From assembly GCA_963782415.1 (NCBI GenBank), contig CAWAJT010000008.1:186001-250000 (forward strand): a stretch of DNA of 64,000 nt, in the 5' to 3' direction. Shown one piece after another: positions 1 through 8,699 of this stretch. The first letter of the stretch is position 1. Every line of letters begins with the position of its first letter. The notes under the pieces were generated by a model, which was not told the DNA's origin, did not search any database, and saw nothing but the letters and a program-made list of their open reading frames with translations. The position numbers and the translations under genes were made by a program. The stretch comes from Bog-473 sp963782415. Lineage in GTDB: Bacteria > Actinomycetota > Acidimicrobiia > Acidimicrobiales > RAAP-2.

Positions 1-690
1 CAATTCCGTGACCGTACCGTGGAGCGCATCGGGGTCCGCCTGGTCGTCGGCCGCGTGCAGGACGACATCGACGCGGGAAGGATCGTCGACGAGGCTGGCA
101 GCCGAGCGACCAGGAACAAGCTGCAGACGCCCACGCTGCTGCGGACGATCCGTGAGCACGAGTTCGACGCACTCTTCGGAGGCGCACGCCGCGACGAGGA
201 GAAGGCGCGTGCCAAGGAGCGGATCTACAGCTTCCGTGACCAGCACGGGCAGTGGGATCCGAAGAACCAGCGCCCCGAGCTGTGGAACCTGTTCAACGGG
301 CGCCATCACAAGGGTGAGCACATTCGCGTCTTTCCGTTGTCGAACTGGACGGAACTCGACGTGTGGCAGTACATCGCCGAGGAGGCGGTGGAGGTTCCGT
401 CCATCTACTTCGCGCACCAGCGCACTGTCTTCGTGCGGGACGGCATGCTCATGTCGGTCAACGAGCATCTCGTTCCCGACGAAGGAGCCGACCAGTTCGA
501 GGCGCAGGTCCGCTTTCGCACGGTCGGAGATGCCGACTGCACCGGTTGCGTCGAATCACCGGCTCGAACCGTCGAGGACATCATCCAGGAAGTGGCCGCG
601 ACCAGGCTGACGGAGCGGGGTGCCACCAGGGCGGACGACAGGATCTCAGACAACGGTATGGAGGACAGGAAGAGAGAGGGTTACTTCTAG
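1..690 (+). CDS. cysD: Sulfate adenylyltransferase subunit 2 (5' end missing)
   Basis: Small subunit of ATP sulfurylase, which with CysN makes adenosine 5'-phosphosulfate from ATP and sulfate in the cytoplasm. The frame is open from base 1, so the N-terminus, including the PP-loop, lies outside the window. The visible part has the family's highly conserved block GGARRDEEKARAKERIYSFR, then WDPKNQRPELW and FPLSNWTELDVWQYI, and ends in the characteristic KREGYF. The stop TAG shares its last base with the GTG of cysNC, so the two genes are translationally coupled. Identity is very secure; only the true start is unknown. Confidence 0.96.
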   Translation, partial: QFRDRTVERIGVRLVVGRVQDDIDAGRIVDEAGSRATRNKLQTPTLLRTIREHEFDALFGGARRDEEKARAKERIYSFRDQHGQWDPKNQRPELWNLFNGRHHKGEHIRVFPLSNWTELDVWQYIAEEAVEVPSIYFAHQRTVFVRDGMLMSVNEHLVPDEGADQFEAQVRFRTVGDADCTGCVESPARTVEDIIQEVAATRLTERGATRADDRISDNGMEDRKREGYF

Positions 691-2552
691 TGACGGAGCT
701 CCTGCGCCTGGCGACGGCGGGTTCGGTAGACGACGGCAAGTCCACCCTGATCGGTCGCCTTCTGTACGACTCAAAGGCGATTTACGAGGACCAGCTCGAT
801 GCCATTCGGCGGACCAGCGTCCGGCGAGGCAACACTGAGACCGATCTGTCGCTGCTCACGGATGGCCTGCGAGCCGAACGCGAACAGGGAATCACCATTG
901 ACGTGGCCTACCGTTACTTCGCTACGCCCAGGCGCAAGTTCATCATCGCCGATACGCCGGGACACGCGGAGTACACACGCAACATGGTGACGGGCGCGTC
1001 CAACGCGCACTTGGCCATGATCCTCATTGATGCCCGTAACGGGATCGTCGAGCAGAGCCGACGTCACGCCTTCCTGTCACACTTGCTCGGCATACCCCAC
1101 ATGGTGGTCTGTGTGAACAAGATGGATCTCGTCGACTGGGATCGGCAGCGCTTCGACGACATACAGGAAGAGTTCATGTCGTTTGCCTCGCGCCTCGATA
1201 TTCGGGACGTGGCGTTCATTCCGGTCTCCGCCCTGCACGGTGACAATGTCGTGAACCCCTCCGACAACGCCTGGTGGTACAGGGGGCGGCCGCTACTCAA
1301 TCACCTCGAAACGGTGTACATCGCCAGTGATGAGAATTTCATCGACCCCCGGTTCCCGGTGCAGTACGTCATCAGGTCGCATGGATCGACCGGCGTCGAC
1401 TTTCGCGGCTACGCGGGCACGGTCGCCAGCGGCGTCTTCCGGCCGGGCGACCCGATCGTGGTGATGCCTTCGGGCGTGGCAACCACCATTCGGACGATCG
1501 AGACGGCCGACGGCCAGGTCGACGAGGCGTTCCCCCCCATGGCGGTTGCCATGACGCTGGCCGACCCCGTGGGGGTGGCCAGGGGCGACATGATCTGCCG
1601 CCCTCACAATCAACCGAGCATGACGCAGGAGATCGAGGCGACCGTGAGCTGGATGGACGCACAGCGCGCCCTCACCATCGGTGCGCCTCTCCTCGTCAAG
1701 CACACGACGAAAATCGTACGGGCCACCGTCGAAGCGCTGCACTACAAGATGGACGTCAACGGGCTGCGTCGGGACGAGTCTGCGACCCAGCTCGCGCTCA
1801 ATGACATCGGCCGCGTCCGACTCCACACGACGGAACCGCTGGCGATCGACGACTACCAGGTCAATCGTGCGACCGGCAGCTTCATCCTGATCGATCCCCA
1901 TACCAATCTGACGGTGGGCGCCGGGACGGTCAAGTTCGCCGCTCAACATGCGCCGAGCCCGAACGTCGTGCGTCATACCGGCAAACTCACCGCGGAGGAG
2001 CGCTACCGCCATCTCGGGGTACGCGGGGCAACGGTGCTCTTCACCGGCCTCTCCGGATCGGGAAAGTCCACGCTGGCTGCGGCAGTGGAGGAGTTGTTGG
2101 TCAAACGGGGGCGGCCCGCCTTCATGGTCGACGGGGACAACCTCCGCCACAACCTGTGCAGTGATCTCGGCTTCACACCCGAGGACCGCGCCGAGAACCT
2201 CCGACGCGCCGGCGAGGTGGCACGACTGTTGGCTGAGGACGGCACCGTCGCCCTCCTGTCGCTCATCAGCCCGTGCGGCGAGGAGCGTCGAAAGCTGCGC
2301 GAGGCCCACGTCGACATCGGTATGACCTTCTTCGAGGTGTACGTGAATACTCCGCTCGAGATCTGCGAAGAGCGGGACCCAAAGGGCCTGTACGCCAAGG
2401 CGCGACGTGGGGAGCTCCCGGACTTCACGGGGATCGGCGCTGCCTACGAGGCTCCGGCCCATCCCGACCTCGAGTTGACTCCCGAATCCGGTGAAGTCTT
2501 CGACCAGGCGCTCCAGGTCGTGAACCTGCTGAGCGGAGCACATCAGCTCTAA
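690..2552 (+). CDS. cysNC: Bifunctional sulfate adenylyltransferase subunit 1 / adenylylsulfate kinase
   Basis: A fusion of the GTPase subunit of ATP sulfurylase (CysN) with APS kinase (CysC), converting sulfate to PAPS together with CysD. The 620-residue protein begins with a translational-GTPase-like domain: P-loop GSVDDGKST (11-19), DTPGH (from 88) and NKMD (143-146). Beta-barrel domains follow, and from about residue 430 comes the APS kinase with its own P-loop GLSGSGKST (453-461) and the motif DGDNLRH. The GTG at 690 overlaps the cysD stop by one base. An open frame continues upstream to 363, but that stretch lies inside cysD and is not homologous. The fusion is common in actinobacteria. 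Confidence 0.96.
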   Translation: MTELLRLATAGSVDDGKSTLIGRLLYDSKAIYEDQLDAIRRTSVRRGNTETDLSLLTDGLRAEREQGITIDVAYRYFATPRRKFIIADTPGHAEYTRNMVTGASNAHLAMILIDARNGIVEQSRRHAFLSHLLGIPHMVVCVNKMDLVDWDRQRFDDIQEEFMSFASRLDIRDVAFIPVSALHGDNVVNPSDNAWWYRGRPLLNHLETVYIASDENFIDPRFPVQYVIRSHGSTGVDFRGYAGTVASGVFRPGDPIVVMPSGVATTIRTIETADGQVDEAFPPMAVAMTLADPVGVARGDMICRPHNQPSMTQEIEATVSWMDAQRALTIGAPLLVKHTTKIVRATVEALHYKMDVNGLRRDESATQLALNDIGRVRLHTTEPLAIDDYQVNRATGSFILIDPHTNLTVGAGTVKFAAQHAPSPNVVRHTGKLTAEERYRHLGVRGATVLFTGLSGSGKSTLAAAVEELLVKRGRPAFMVDGDNLRHNLCSDLGFTPEDRAENLRRAGEVARLLAEDGTVALLSLISPCGEERRKLREAHVDIGMTFFEVYVNTPLEICEERDPKGLYAKARRGELPDFTGIGAAYEAPAHPDLELTPESGEVFDQALQVVNLLSGAHQL

Positions 2553-2582
2553 CCGGCCCTCCCTTTCGAACATCCGGCGTCA

Positions 2583-2603
2583 ATCCCGTCCTTATTTCGG
2601 GAT
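2583..2603 (+). terminator. Possible weak hairpin after cysNC
   Basis: ATCCCG (2583-2588) and CGGGAT (2598-2603) form a 6-bp stem with a 9-base loop about 30 bases after the cysNC stop. No U-tract follows, and a second short stem (ATCGG 2602-2606 with CCGAT 2615-2619) would compete with it. It may end or attenuate cysDNC transcription, but support is only the inverted repeat. Confidence 0.25.
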
Positions 2604-2810
2604 CGGTCATTTATCCGATGTCGCCGATGTCTTTTCGCGCCCGCATTCCCGTACCATGCCCTTTACCTCGGCTGATTCATCAAATTCTCCATGCACTTGG
2701 TGCGAATTTGGCAAAATGGAATCGGGCTGACTACTGCGTCCGTGATCGTTTTTTTGCGGTGCGGAATTGCGTCTGGATTGTCATAACCCCCGTGACTTTG
2801 CAACCAAAAT

Positions 2811-2824
2811 ATGACTAAAGTCAT
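2811..2824. promoter_or_regulatory. Perfect palindrome upstream of the surface-glycan locus
   Basis: ATGACT-AA-AGTCAT is a perfect 14-bp inverted repeat in the AT-rich gap, about 180 bases before the GH26-like start. A similar half site (TGACTTT) lies just upstream at about 2792. Such a site would suit a dimeric repressor or activator, but no regulator gene is nearby and the assignment is inference. Confidence 0.35.
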
Positions 2825-3001
2825 GGCCGTGTCGTTCGGGACCCCCCCTCCCGCTGACCCAGCCGAGGCCCTTCAGCGCACAGTCACGCGCGGGCCCGAA
2901 GGCGTGTCGGCGCTCATCGCACCGCAGGCCGCCGTGGGCCGGAAAACGATGATGTCCGAGGGCCGGCGGACTGCGAGCGGGCCAGGGAGGTCCGAGGAGC
3001 C

Positions 3002-6000
3002 GTGACCCCAGCGCACCGAATGCGCCGGCCGCGGTGGCAGGGCAGGTCGCCCAGGCTCGCACCGGCGGTTCTGGCCGCCAGCCTGGCCGCGACGTTGCTG
3101 GCATCCGCATTGCTCTGCGCCGGCCCCGGGCCGGTCTCGGCCAGCTCGGCCGCCCCGACGCCGTCGGTGCAGACACCGACGGTCCCCGGGGCGGGCACGG
3201 CCTATCTCGGCGCCTTCGTCGACCCGAGAGGGACATCCCTCAGCGCAGCGGATCCGACGGGTGGCACCGCCAGCGTGCCGGCGGAGCTATCGGCGCTGCC
3301 GGCTTTCGACGCCCAGGAGGGTCGCGCACCGTCGGTCCTGTCGACGTTCCAGCAGTGGTCTGAGCCGGTCGGCACGACGGGCCTCGACGCAGTGGCCGCA
3401 ACCGGTGCCATTCCGCTCGTGACGTGGAGCTGCGGGGACACCGATGCGCGTGTCGCAGCCGGATTGGACGATCAGCGCGTGCTGGCAGAAGCCCACGAAT
3501 TGGCGGCCACTCGCGTGCCTGTTCTCCTGCGCTGGTTCCCAGATCCCAATCGGCCGATCGATCCGGGCACGGCGTCATGCCTCGGCGACACCGGCGCGCC
3601 AGGGTACATCGCGTCGTTTCAGCACATTCGAAGCCTCTTCGCCGGGGCGGGTGCCACCAATGTCGCCTTCGTGTGGTCGGTCGACACATCTGGCACGGCG
3701 GACCCGAACCTGGCGAATTACTACCCGGGCGCGAGTGCCGTGGACTGGATCGCGGCCGACGGCGCCCAGTCGGGAGTCGGTTCGCAGCCCGATCCGTTCA
3801 CCAGCATGTTCGGTTCGTGGTACTCGGCGTTCTCGACAGCCGGCAAGCCCCTGATGGTGTCGGCGACAGGATCACCGGCCGGATCGCAGTCGGCCTATCT
3901 CGGTCAGATCCTGTCCGATCTCCCGAACCTCTACCCGCAGATCAAGTCGCTGATCTATGTCGATGCGCCGGATCCTTCGACCGGCACGCAGTACCAACTC
4001 GACGCGGCGGGAGCCGATGCATTCAAGCAGTTGGCTGCAGCACCAGCGTTCACGCCCGACCGGCCAGTGCCCTCCACGTCACTCTCTGTCTCGGAGTCGT
4101 CGGTGCCGGCCGGATCCAGCCTGACGTTGCGGGCGACGGTGGGAGCCACGGACAACGGCGGAACGGTGAGCTTCCTTGACAACGGAGAACCGATCAAGGG
4201 GTGCGCCTTCATCGCGATCATCCCGGCCCCAACGTGCCAGACGCCGGGGCTGGCAGCCGGAGCGCAGACGTTCGTCGTGCTGTACGGCGGGGATGCCACC
4301 TTCGCACCCTCGTCTTCGGTTCCGGTCGGCGCGAGCGTGTACGAACTCAGCGGTTCTCCGGAGGCCGCCAAGACGGCCGCCGGTCCGCCAATTGCGACGT
4401 CGGTCGGGCCACGGGCGAACACCACCTCCACGTCCAGTCGCTCGGCACTCGCGGACCAGGCACCGGGCTCCCCGGTCCCTCTCGTGCCCGCGGCAGGTAC
4501 GGCGTATCTCGGGGCGTTCGTCGATCCGTCCGGGACGGAGCTCGGCTCCAGCAGTGGGACGGGTGGCATCGCCAGCCTGCCGAGCGAACTCGACGCATTG
4601 CCGGCCGTCGAGCACAGCTTGGCGCGACCACTGTCGATCGTGCCGATCTTCTTGAACTGGAACGATCCCATCACGGTGACCGCCCTCGACCAAGTGGTCG
4701 CCACAGGAGCAATTCCCATGATCACCTGGAATTGCGGGGCCAAGGACGTGAACGTCGCCGCCGGTCGTGACGACCTGTTGATCGACGCACTCGCCGCAAA
4801 GCTGACCCAGTTCGACCTCCCGGTCTTTCTTCGCTGGTTCCCTGACGCGGACGCAAGCGCCTCGAATGCGTCGTGTCTGGCCGGCGCTGGCGCAACAGGG
4901 TACGTGGCGGCGTTTCGACACATCCACGACCGCCTGCTGGCCGACGGCGCATCCAACGTGTCCTTCGTCTGGTCCGTGGACGCGACCACATCAGCGTCGC
5001 CCTCGTCGTGGAGCCAGTTCTATCCAGGTTCGGCGTCCGTGGACTGGATCGGCGCGGACGGCTACGCCACCTCCCCGGCGACGGCTTCGGTGGCCGACGA
5101 CTTCGGCGCCTGGTACGCGGCGTTCTCCGATACGAAGCCCCTCATGATTTCGCAGACGGCCGCCATTCCGGCGCTGCAGGCGCAGTACATCGAGGACCTC
5201 TCGACCATTCCGGCGCAGTTCCCGCAGGTCCGGGCGGTCGTCTATTTCGACGCACCAAGTGTCACGAGCGGGCACCGGTACGAGCTCGACCCACAGAGCG
5301 CGGGCCAACAGGCGTTCGCTGCGTTGAGCGGCTTGGCCTCCTTCCAGCCCGACCGGACGGCCACGGCGACGTCAGTGTCCGTGTCGGCCAATCCCGTTGC
5401 CGAAAACCAGACCGTCTCATTGTCGGCCTCGCTGACCAACGGGGACTCGGGTGGTTCCTTCACCTTCTACGAGAACGGGTCGCCCTTGCCCGGCTGCTCC
5501 GCCGTCCCCGTGCAGCTCGCCGGCACCTGCAGCACCTCCTCGCTGGCGCTGGGAACCGACGAGATCACCGTGGACTACAGCGGCGATGCCGTCTCCGGGT
5601 CGTCGACATCATCGCCCCTCGCCGTGAACGTCACATCGACGACGCCGTTGACGGCAGGGCCACCCGTGATTCCCGGACCCGGCCAGACGTATCTGGGCGC
5701 CTGGGTGAGGCCCCAGGTGGTGAATACCGCCCTCTCACCCCATGCCGCCATCCTCCAGGAACTGCAGAACCTTTCGTCCTTCAACAACGGATTGGCCCGC
5801 CCGCTCTCGATCGTCCACATGTATCAGTCCTGGGCGAACCCGGTGTCAACGGGCGAGTTGCGGGACGTCCTGGCCAATGGGGCGCTCCCGATGGTCGACT
5901 GGCGCTGCGGCGACACGGACGCATCCATCCTCGACGGCAGCGACGACGCCTTGATCACCACCGAGGCCGAGGTGCTGGCAGCTCTCAAGGCGCCGGTCTT

Positions 6001-7282
6001 TGTCCGCTGGTACTACGAGCCCAACTTCACAAACTCTGCGAACTACAGCGCCTGTATCGGAGGCCTCGGTCCGGCCGGGTACGCGGCGGCCTTCCGTCAC
6101 ATCCACGACCTCTTTGCCGCTGCAGGCGCGTCCAATGTCGCCTTCGTGTTCTCGATGTCCTCGGCGGGCAACGACCAGGACCTCTACGGGTACTACCCCG
6201 GAGCGGCCTACGTCGATTGGATCGCGGTGGACGGCTACTCGCGGACGCCGGCCCCGGACGCGGCCGACTTCGTCCAGCGCTTTGGTCCCTGGTACGCGGA
6301 GTTCGCGTCGTTCGGAAAGCCGTTGATGATCTCCGAGACAGGTTCGATGGCCGGAGGCCAAGCGTCCTACTTCCAGCAGATCGAGGACGAGGTCTCGTCG
6401 ACCGGGAACTTCCCGCTGATCAAGGCCGTCCTGTACTTCGACGCGCCCGGGCAAGGTGGGAAGTACACCTGGCCGTTGGACTCGTCCGGTTGGCAGAAGT
6501 TCCAAAGCCTGTCGGCCAGCCCCCTTTTCCAGCCGGCGCGCCTTGCCTCGACGGTGGCGGCCAGTGCTTCGCCCGCGTCGTCGACGATCGGGCACGACGT
6601 AGTCCTCGACGCCCAGTTGTCGACGACCGACCTCGGCGGTTCCATGAGCTTCTACGCCAACGGCGTACCGGTGGCAGGCTGCCAGTCCCGCTCGGTCGCC
6701 GTGGGGACTTCGTGCCACACCAAGAGCCTGCCCGCCGGGAACAACTCCATCGCGGCGATCTACAGCGGTGACGCCGAGTTCGCCGGCTCCTCGGGGAGCA
6801 CGGTCAGCAGAGTGATCTCGCCTGCACCGTTGGCGCTGCTCGGCGGCCAGGGCGCCCTGGCACGCAGCGGATCATCCATTGCGACCACCGCGTTCGCACC
6901 CTTCTCAGGGCTCCCTGACGTGGAGGGGCTGTCTGCGTTCAGCTTCGCACGGCACGGCAGCGGGCTCTTCTCGTTCTCGCTCACGCTGAGCCTCCCGACG
7001 GGCGCCGGATCCTCCGCGGCGGGTGGGTCGGACCTGGACCCGATCGAATTGGGCAGGAGCATCATTCGCGGCATCGGTGACGGCGGGATCTGGACGCCCG
7101 TCGGGGGCGTCGTCATCCTGCTTCTCGTCTCATACATGGCGTGCACGTGGATGCAGGACCGCAGAAGAGGACGAAGACTCGGAGAGGTGACCCCTGCAAG
7201 CCCGCAGACGCACGCCGAGACACACCTCGCAACATCATCTCCTGGATCATCGACGTGGGAAGGGCCAGCGACATTGTCATGA
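3002..7282 (+). CDS. Secreted, C-terminally anchored protein with three GH26-like modules and three Ig-like domains
   Basis: A 1426-residue surface protein. It has an N-terminal signal peptide (arginine-rich start, hydrophobic run about 20-40), three repeats of a GH26-like (clan GH-A) module starting near residues 63, 499 and 894, and an Ig-like domain after each (about 360, 790 and 1182), each with a close cysteine pair such as C401/C412. A single transmembrane helix (about 1367-1385) is followed by a short arginine-rich cytoplasmic tail. GH26 enzymes need an acid/base Glu and a nucleophile Glu about 107 residues apart. Repeat 3 has both (WYYEPN, E1006; ISETGS, E1112). Repeat 1 has D181 and A288, and repeat 2 has D615 and Q718, so these two look non-catalytic. 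Start GTG at 3002. The ATGA overlap with the next gene implies an operon. Likely a glycan-binding and cleaving protein at the cell surface; substrate unknown. Confidence 0.8.
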   Translation: MTPAHRMRRPRWQGRSPRLAPAVLAASLAATLLASALLCAGPGPVSASSAAPTPSVQTPTVPGAGTAYLGAFVDPRGTSLSAADPTGGTASVPAELSALPAFDAQEGRAPSVLSTFQQWSEPVGTTGLDAVAATGAIPLVTWSCGDTDARVAAGLDDQRVLAEAHELAATRVPVLLRWFPDPNRPIDPGTASCLGDTGAPGYIASFQHIRSLFAGAGATNVAFVWSVDTSGTADPNLANYYPGASAVDWIAADGAQSGVGSQPDPFTSMFGSWYSAFSTAGKPLMVSATGSPAGSQSAYLGQILSDLPNLYPQIKSLIYVDAPDPSTGTQYQLDAAGADAFKQLAAAPAFTPDRPVPSTSLSVSESSVPAGSSLTLRATVGATDNGGTVSFLDNGEPIKGCAFIAIIPAPTCQTPGLAAGAQTFVVLYGGDATFAPSSSVPVGASVYELSGSPEAAKTAAGPPIATSVGPRANTTSTSSRSALADQAPGSPVPLVPAAGTAYLGAFVDPSGTELGSSSGTGGIASLPSELDALPAVEHSLARPLSIVPIFLNWNDPITVTALDQVVATGAIPMITWNCGAKDVNVAAGRDDLLIDALAAKLTQFDLPVFLRWFPDADASASNASCLAGAGATGYVAAFRHIHDRLLADGASNVSFVWSVDATTSASPSSWSQFYPGSASVDWIGADGYATSPATASVADDFGAWYAAFSDTKPLMISQTAAIPALQAQYIEDLSTIPAQFPQVRAVVYFDAPSVTSGHRYELDPQSAGQQAFAALSGLASFQPDRTATATSVSVSANPVAENQTVSLSASLTNGDSGGSFTFYENGSPLPGCSAVPVQLAGTCSTSSLALGTDEITVDYSGDAVSGSSTSSPLAVNVTSTTPLTAGPPVIPGPGQTYLGAWVRPQVVNTALSPHAAILQELQNLSSFNNGLARPLSIVHMYQSWANPVSTGELRDVLANGALPMVDWRCGDTDASILDGSDDALITTEAEVLAALKAPVFVRWYYEPNFTNSANYSACIGGLGPAGYAAAFRHIHDLFAAAGASNVAFVFSMSSAGNDQDLYGYYPGAAYVDWIAVDGYSRTPAPDAADFVQRFGPWYAEFASFGKPLMISETGSMAGGQASYFQQIEDEVSSTGNFPLIKAVLYFDAPGQGGKYTWPLDSSGWQKFQSLSASPLFQPARLASTVAASASPASSTIGHDVVLDAQLSTTDLGGSMSFYANGVPVAGCQSRSVAVGTSCHTKSLPAGNNSIAAIYSGDAEFAGSSGSTVSRVISPAPLALLGGQGALARSGSSIATTAFAPFSGLPDVEGLSAFSFARHGSGLFSFSLTLSLPTGAGSSAAGGSDLDPIELGRSIIRGIGDGGIWTPVGGVVILLLVSYMACTWMQDRRRGRRLGEVTPASPQTHAETHLATSSPGSSTWEGPATLS

Positions 7283-8689
7283 GCGCGGATACGAAGGTCG
7301 AAAAGGTACGGGGCATGAATGCCTCGCTCATGAATGGGGACTCGAACTCGGTGGGCGCCAGTCCCTTGGCCGAGCGCGATCCGGGTCGGTTGCACATCAC
7401 CCGACGCCAGATGGCGTTCGCCGCCGCGCTCGCGGTGCTGGCGGTCCTGGCCGCCATCTTTACCGTGAACTCTGTCGAGGCCGGTGCAAAGTCGTTTCCC
7501 GCCGTCGTGAGCACTTCAAAGGTATACGACTTGAACTTCACGAACGACGGAACGGTCACCAGAGTCAACGTCAAGGTCGGCGACCGGGTCAAGCAGGGCC
7601 AGGTCCTGGCGACGCAAGCGGATTCGTCGTTGCAGACGCAACTCGCTGCCGACGAGGCCACGGTGAAGGCCGATCGTGAGGTTCTGATCCAGGCGGGAGC
7701 ACCCAATCTCAGCGCGGCGCAACTCGAGCAGGACAATCTCCAGGTGCTGCAGGCGCAGACCGCGTTGAACAACGCGCAAGCGGCGCTGCAGTCGGCGCAG
7801 GGTTCTGGGAAGGCCAACGTTCGCGGCGGCGCAGGCGGCGGTCACGTCCACACAGTCGCAGGAGAACTCCGACAACGGCACGTACTCGGCTGCGTGCCCC
7901 AATGGGCCGGTCCCGCCCGATCCGAGCCTGACCGGGGGGCAGCTGCAATCGGCACAGTCCTCCTTCACTCATTGCCAGAACTTGCAGCTGACACTCAGCC
8001 AAGATCAGGCGGCACTGAGCAAAGCGCAGGCGCAGCTCCCGGTTGCCCAAGCGCAGGCCCAGCAGGCGATCGACGCAGCTCAGGAGAACGCCAACAGCGC
8101 CCAGGCAGGACTGAACATGGCGAACTCGCAGCAGTCCATTCAGACGTCGCCGGGAACCGCATCGGCACAGGCGCAGGCGCAGGCGAACCTCAACCAAGCC
8201 GAATCGCAATTGGCCCAGGTGCAGAGCGAGGTGACCGACGCCCACCTGGTGGCGCCCGATGGTGGTGTCGTGACGGCGGTGTACGGGGCGCCGGGGGAGA
8301 CCTCTGGGCCCGGCGGAGTGCGCAACTACCAGCCGACCGCCTCCGTTCCCGCGACGTCATCGTCGGGTTTCTCGCTCTTCCCCGCGCAGCCGACATCGCA
8401 AGGTTCCTCGGGGTCGTCCCAGTCCGGGTCGGTGCCGCTGATCGAGATCGTGGGGGGCCGGCAACAGATCATGGCGCAGATCCCCGAGTCCGAGGTGGCA
8501 GCGGTGCGGGTCGGAAAGGTCTCCACCGTCAACATCTCTGCGTTGAACGTCAAGACGTCGGGACAGGTGACCCAGTTGAATCTCACGCCGACGAACGGTT
8601 CGAACGGCGTGACGTACACCGTGGTCGTTGCTCTCGACAAGACAGTCGCCGGACTGCTCCCCGGCATGAGCGCCACGGTCGTGTTCTGA
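7279..8689 (+). CDS. HlyD-family membrane fusion (adaptor) protein, with a frameshift
   Basis: A membrane-anchored adaptor. It has a short cytoplasmic N-terminus, one transmembrane helix (about 44-64), a biotinyl-lipoyl-like segment (VKVGDRVKQGQVLAT), a long Ala/Gln-rich alpha-helical hairpin, and a C-terminal beta-barrel part (VAPDGGVVTAVYGAPGE, ending in LLPGMSATVVF). The start ATG at 7279 overlaps the preceding stop (ATGA). The coding frame breaks between about 7800 and 7826: up to there it is the frame of 7279, afterwards the frame ending at 8689 (reading TFAAAQAAVTSTQSQ). One surplus base restores it, for example in the GGG near 7807. In this context it may couple the GT2 synthase to export, as the HlyD-like part of Alg44 does beside Alg8; that parallel is inference. 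It could be a true pseudogene or a sequence error. Confidence 0.75.
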
Positions 8690-8699
8690 GTCTGCGGCG

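Larger units (their letters stand above)
2553..3001 (+). other. Intergenic region without a supported gene
   Basis: This 449-base gap between cysNC and the GH26-like gene is visibly AT-richer than its surroundings around 2620-2820, which suits a regulatory region. It holds a short hairpin (2583-2603) and a perfect 14-bp palindrome (2811-2824), listed separately. Short open frames at 2618-2818 and 2811-3005 have no ribosome binding site and no recognisable protein features, so I do not call them. Confidence 0.6.

Noticed and set aside
1293..2573. 426-codon open frame antisense to cysNC
   Set aside because: No domain recognisable, and both fused domains of cysNC are intact on the other strand.
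2811..3005. Possible 64-residue protein before the GH26-like gene
   Set aside because: No ribosome binding site, composition not protein-like, and it overlaps the palindrome and the next start.
4873..6771. 632-codon open frame in another frame inside the GH26-like gene
   Set aside because: Arg/Gly-rich nonsense translation; the main frame has coherent domains throughout.
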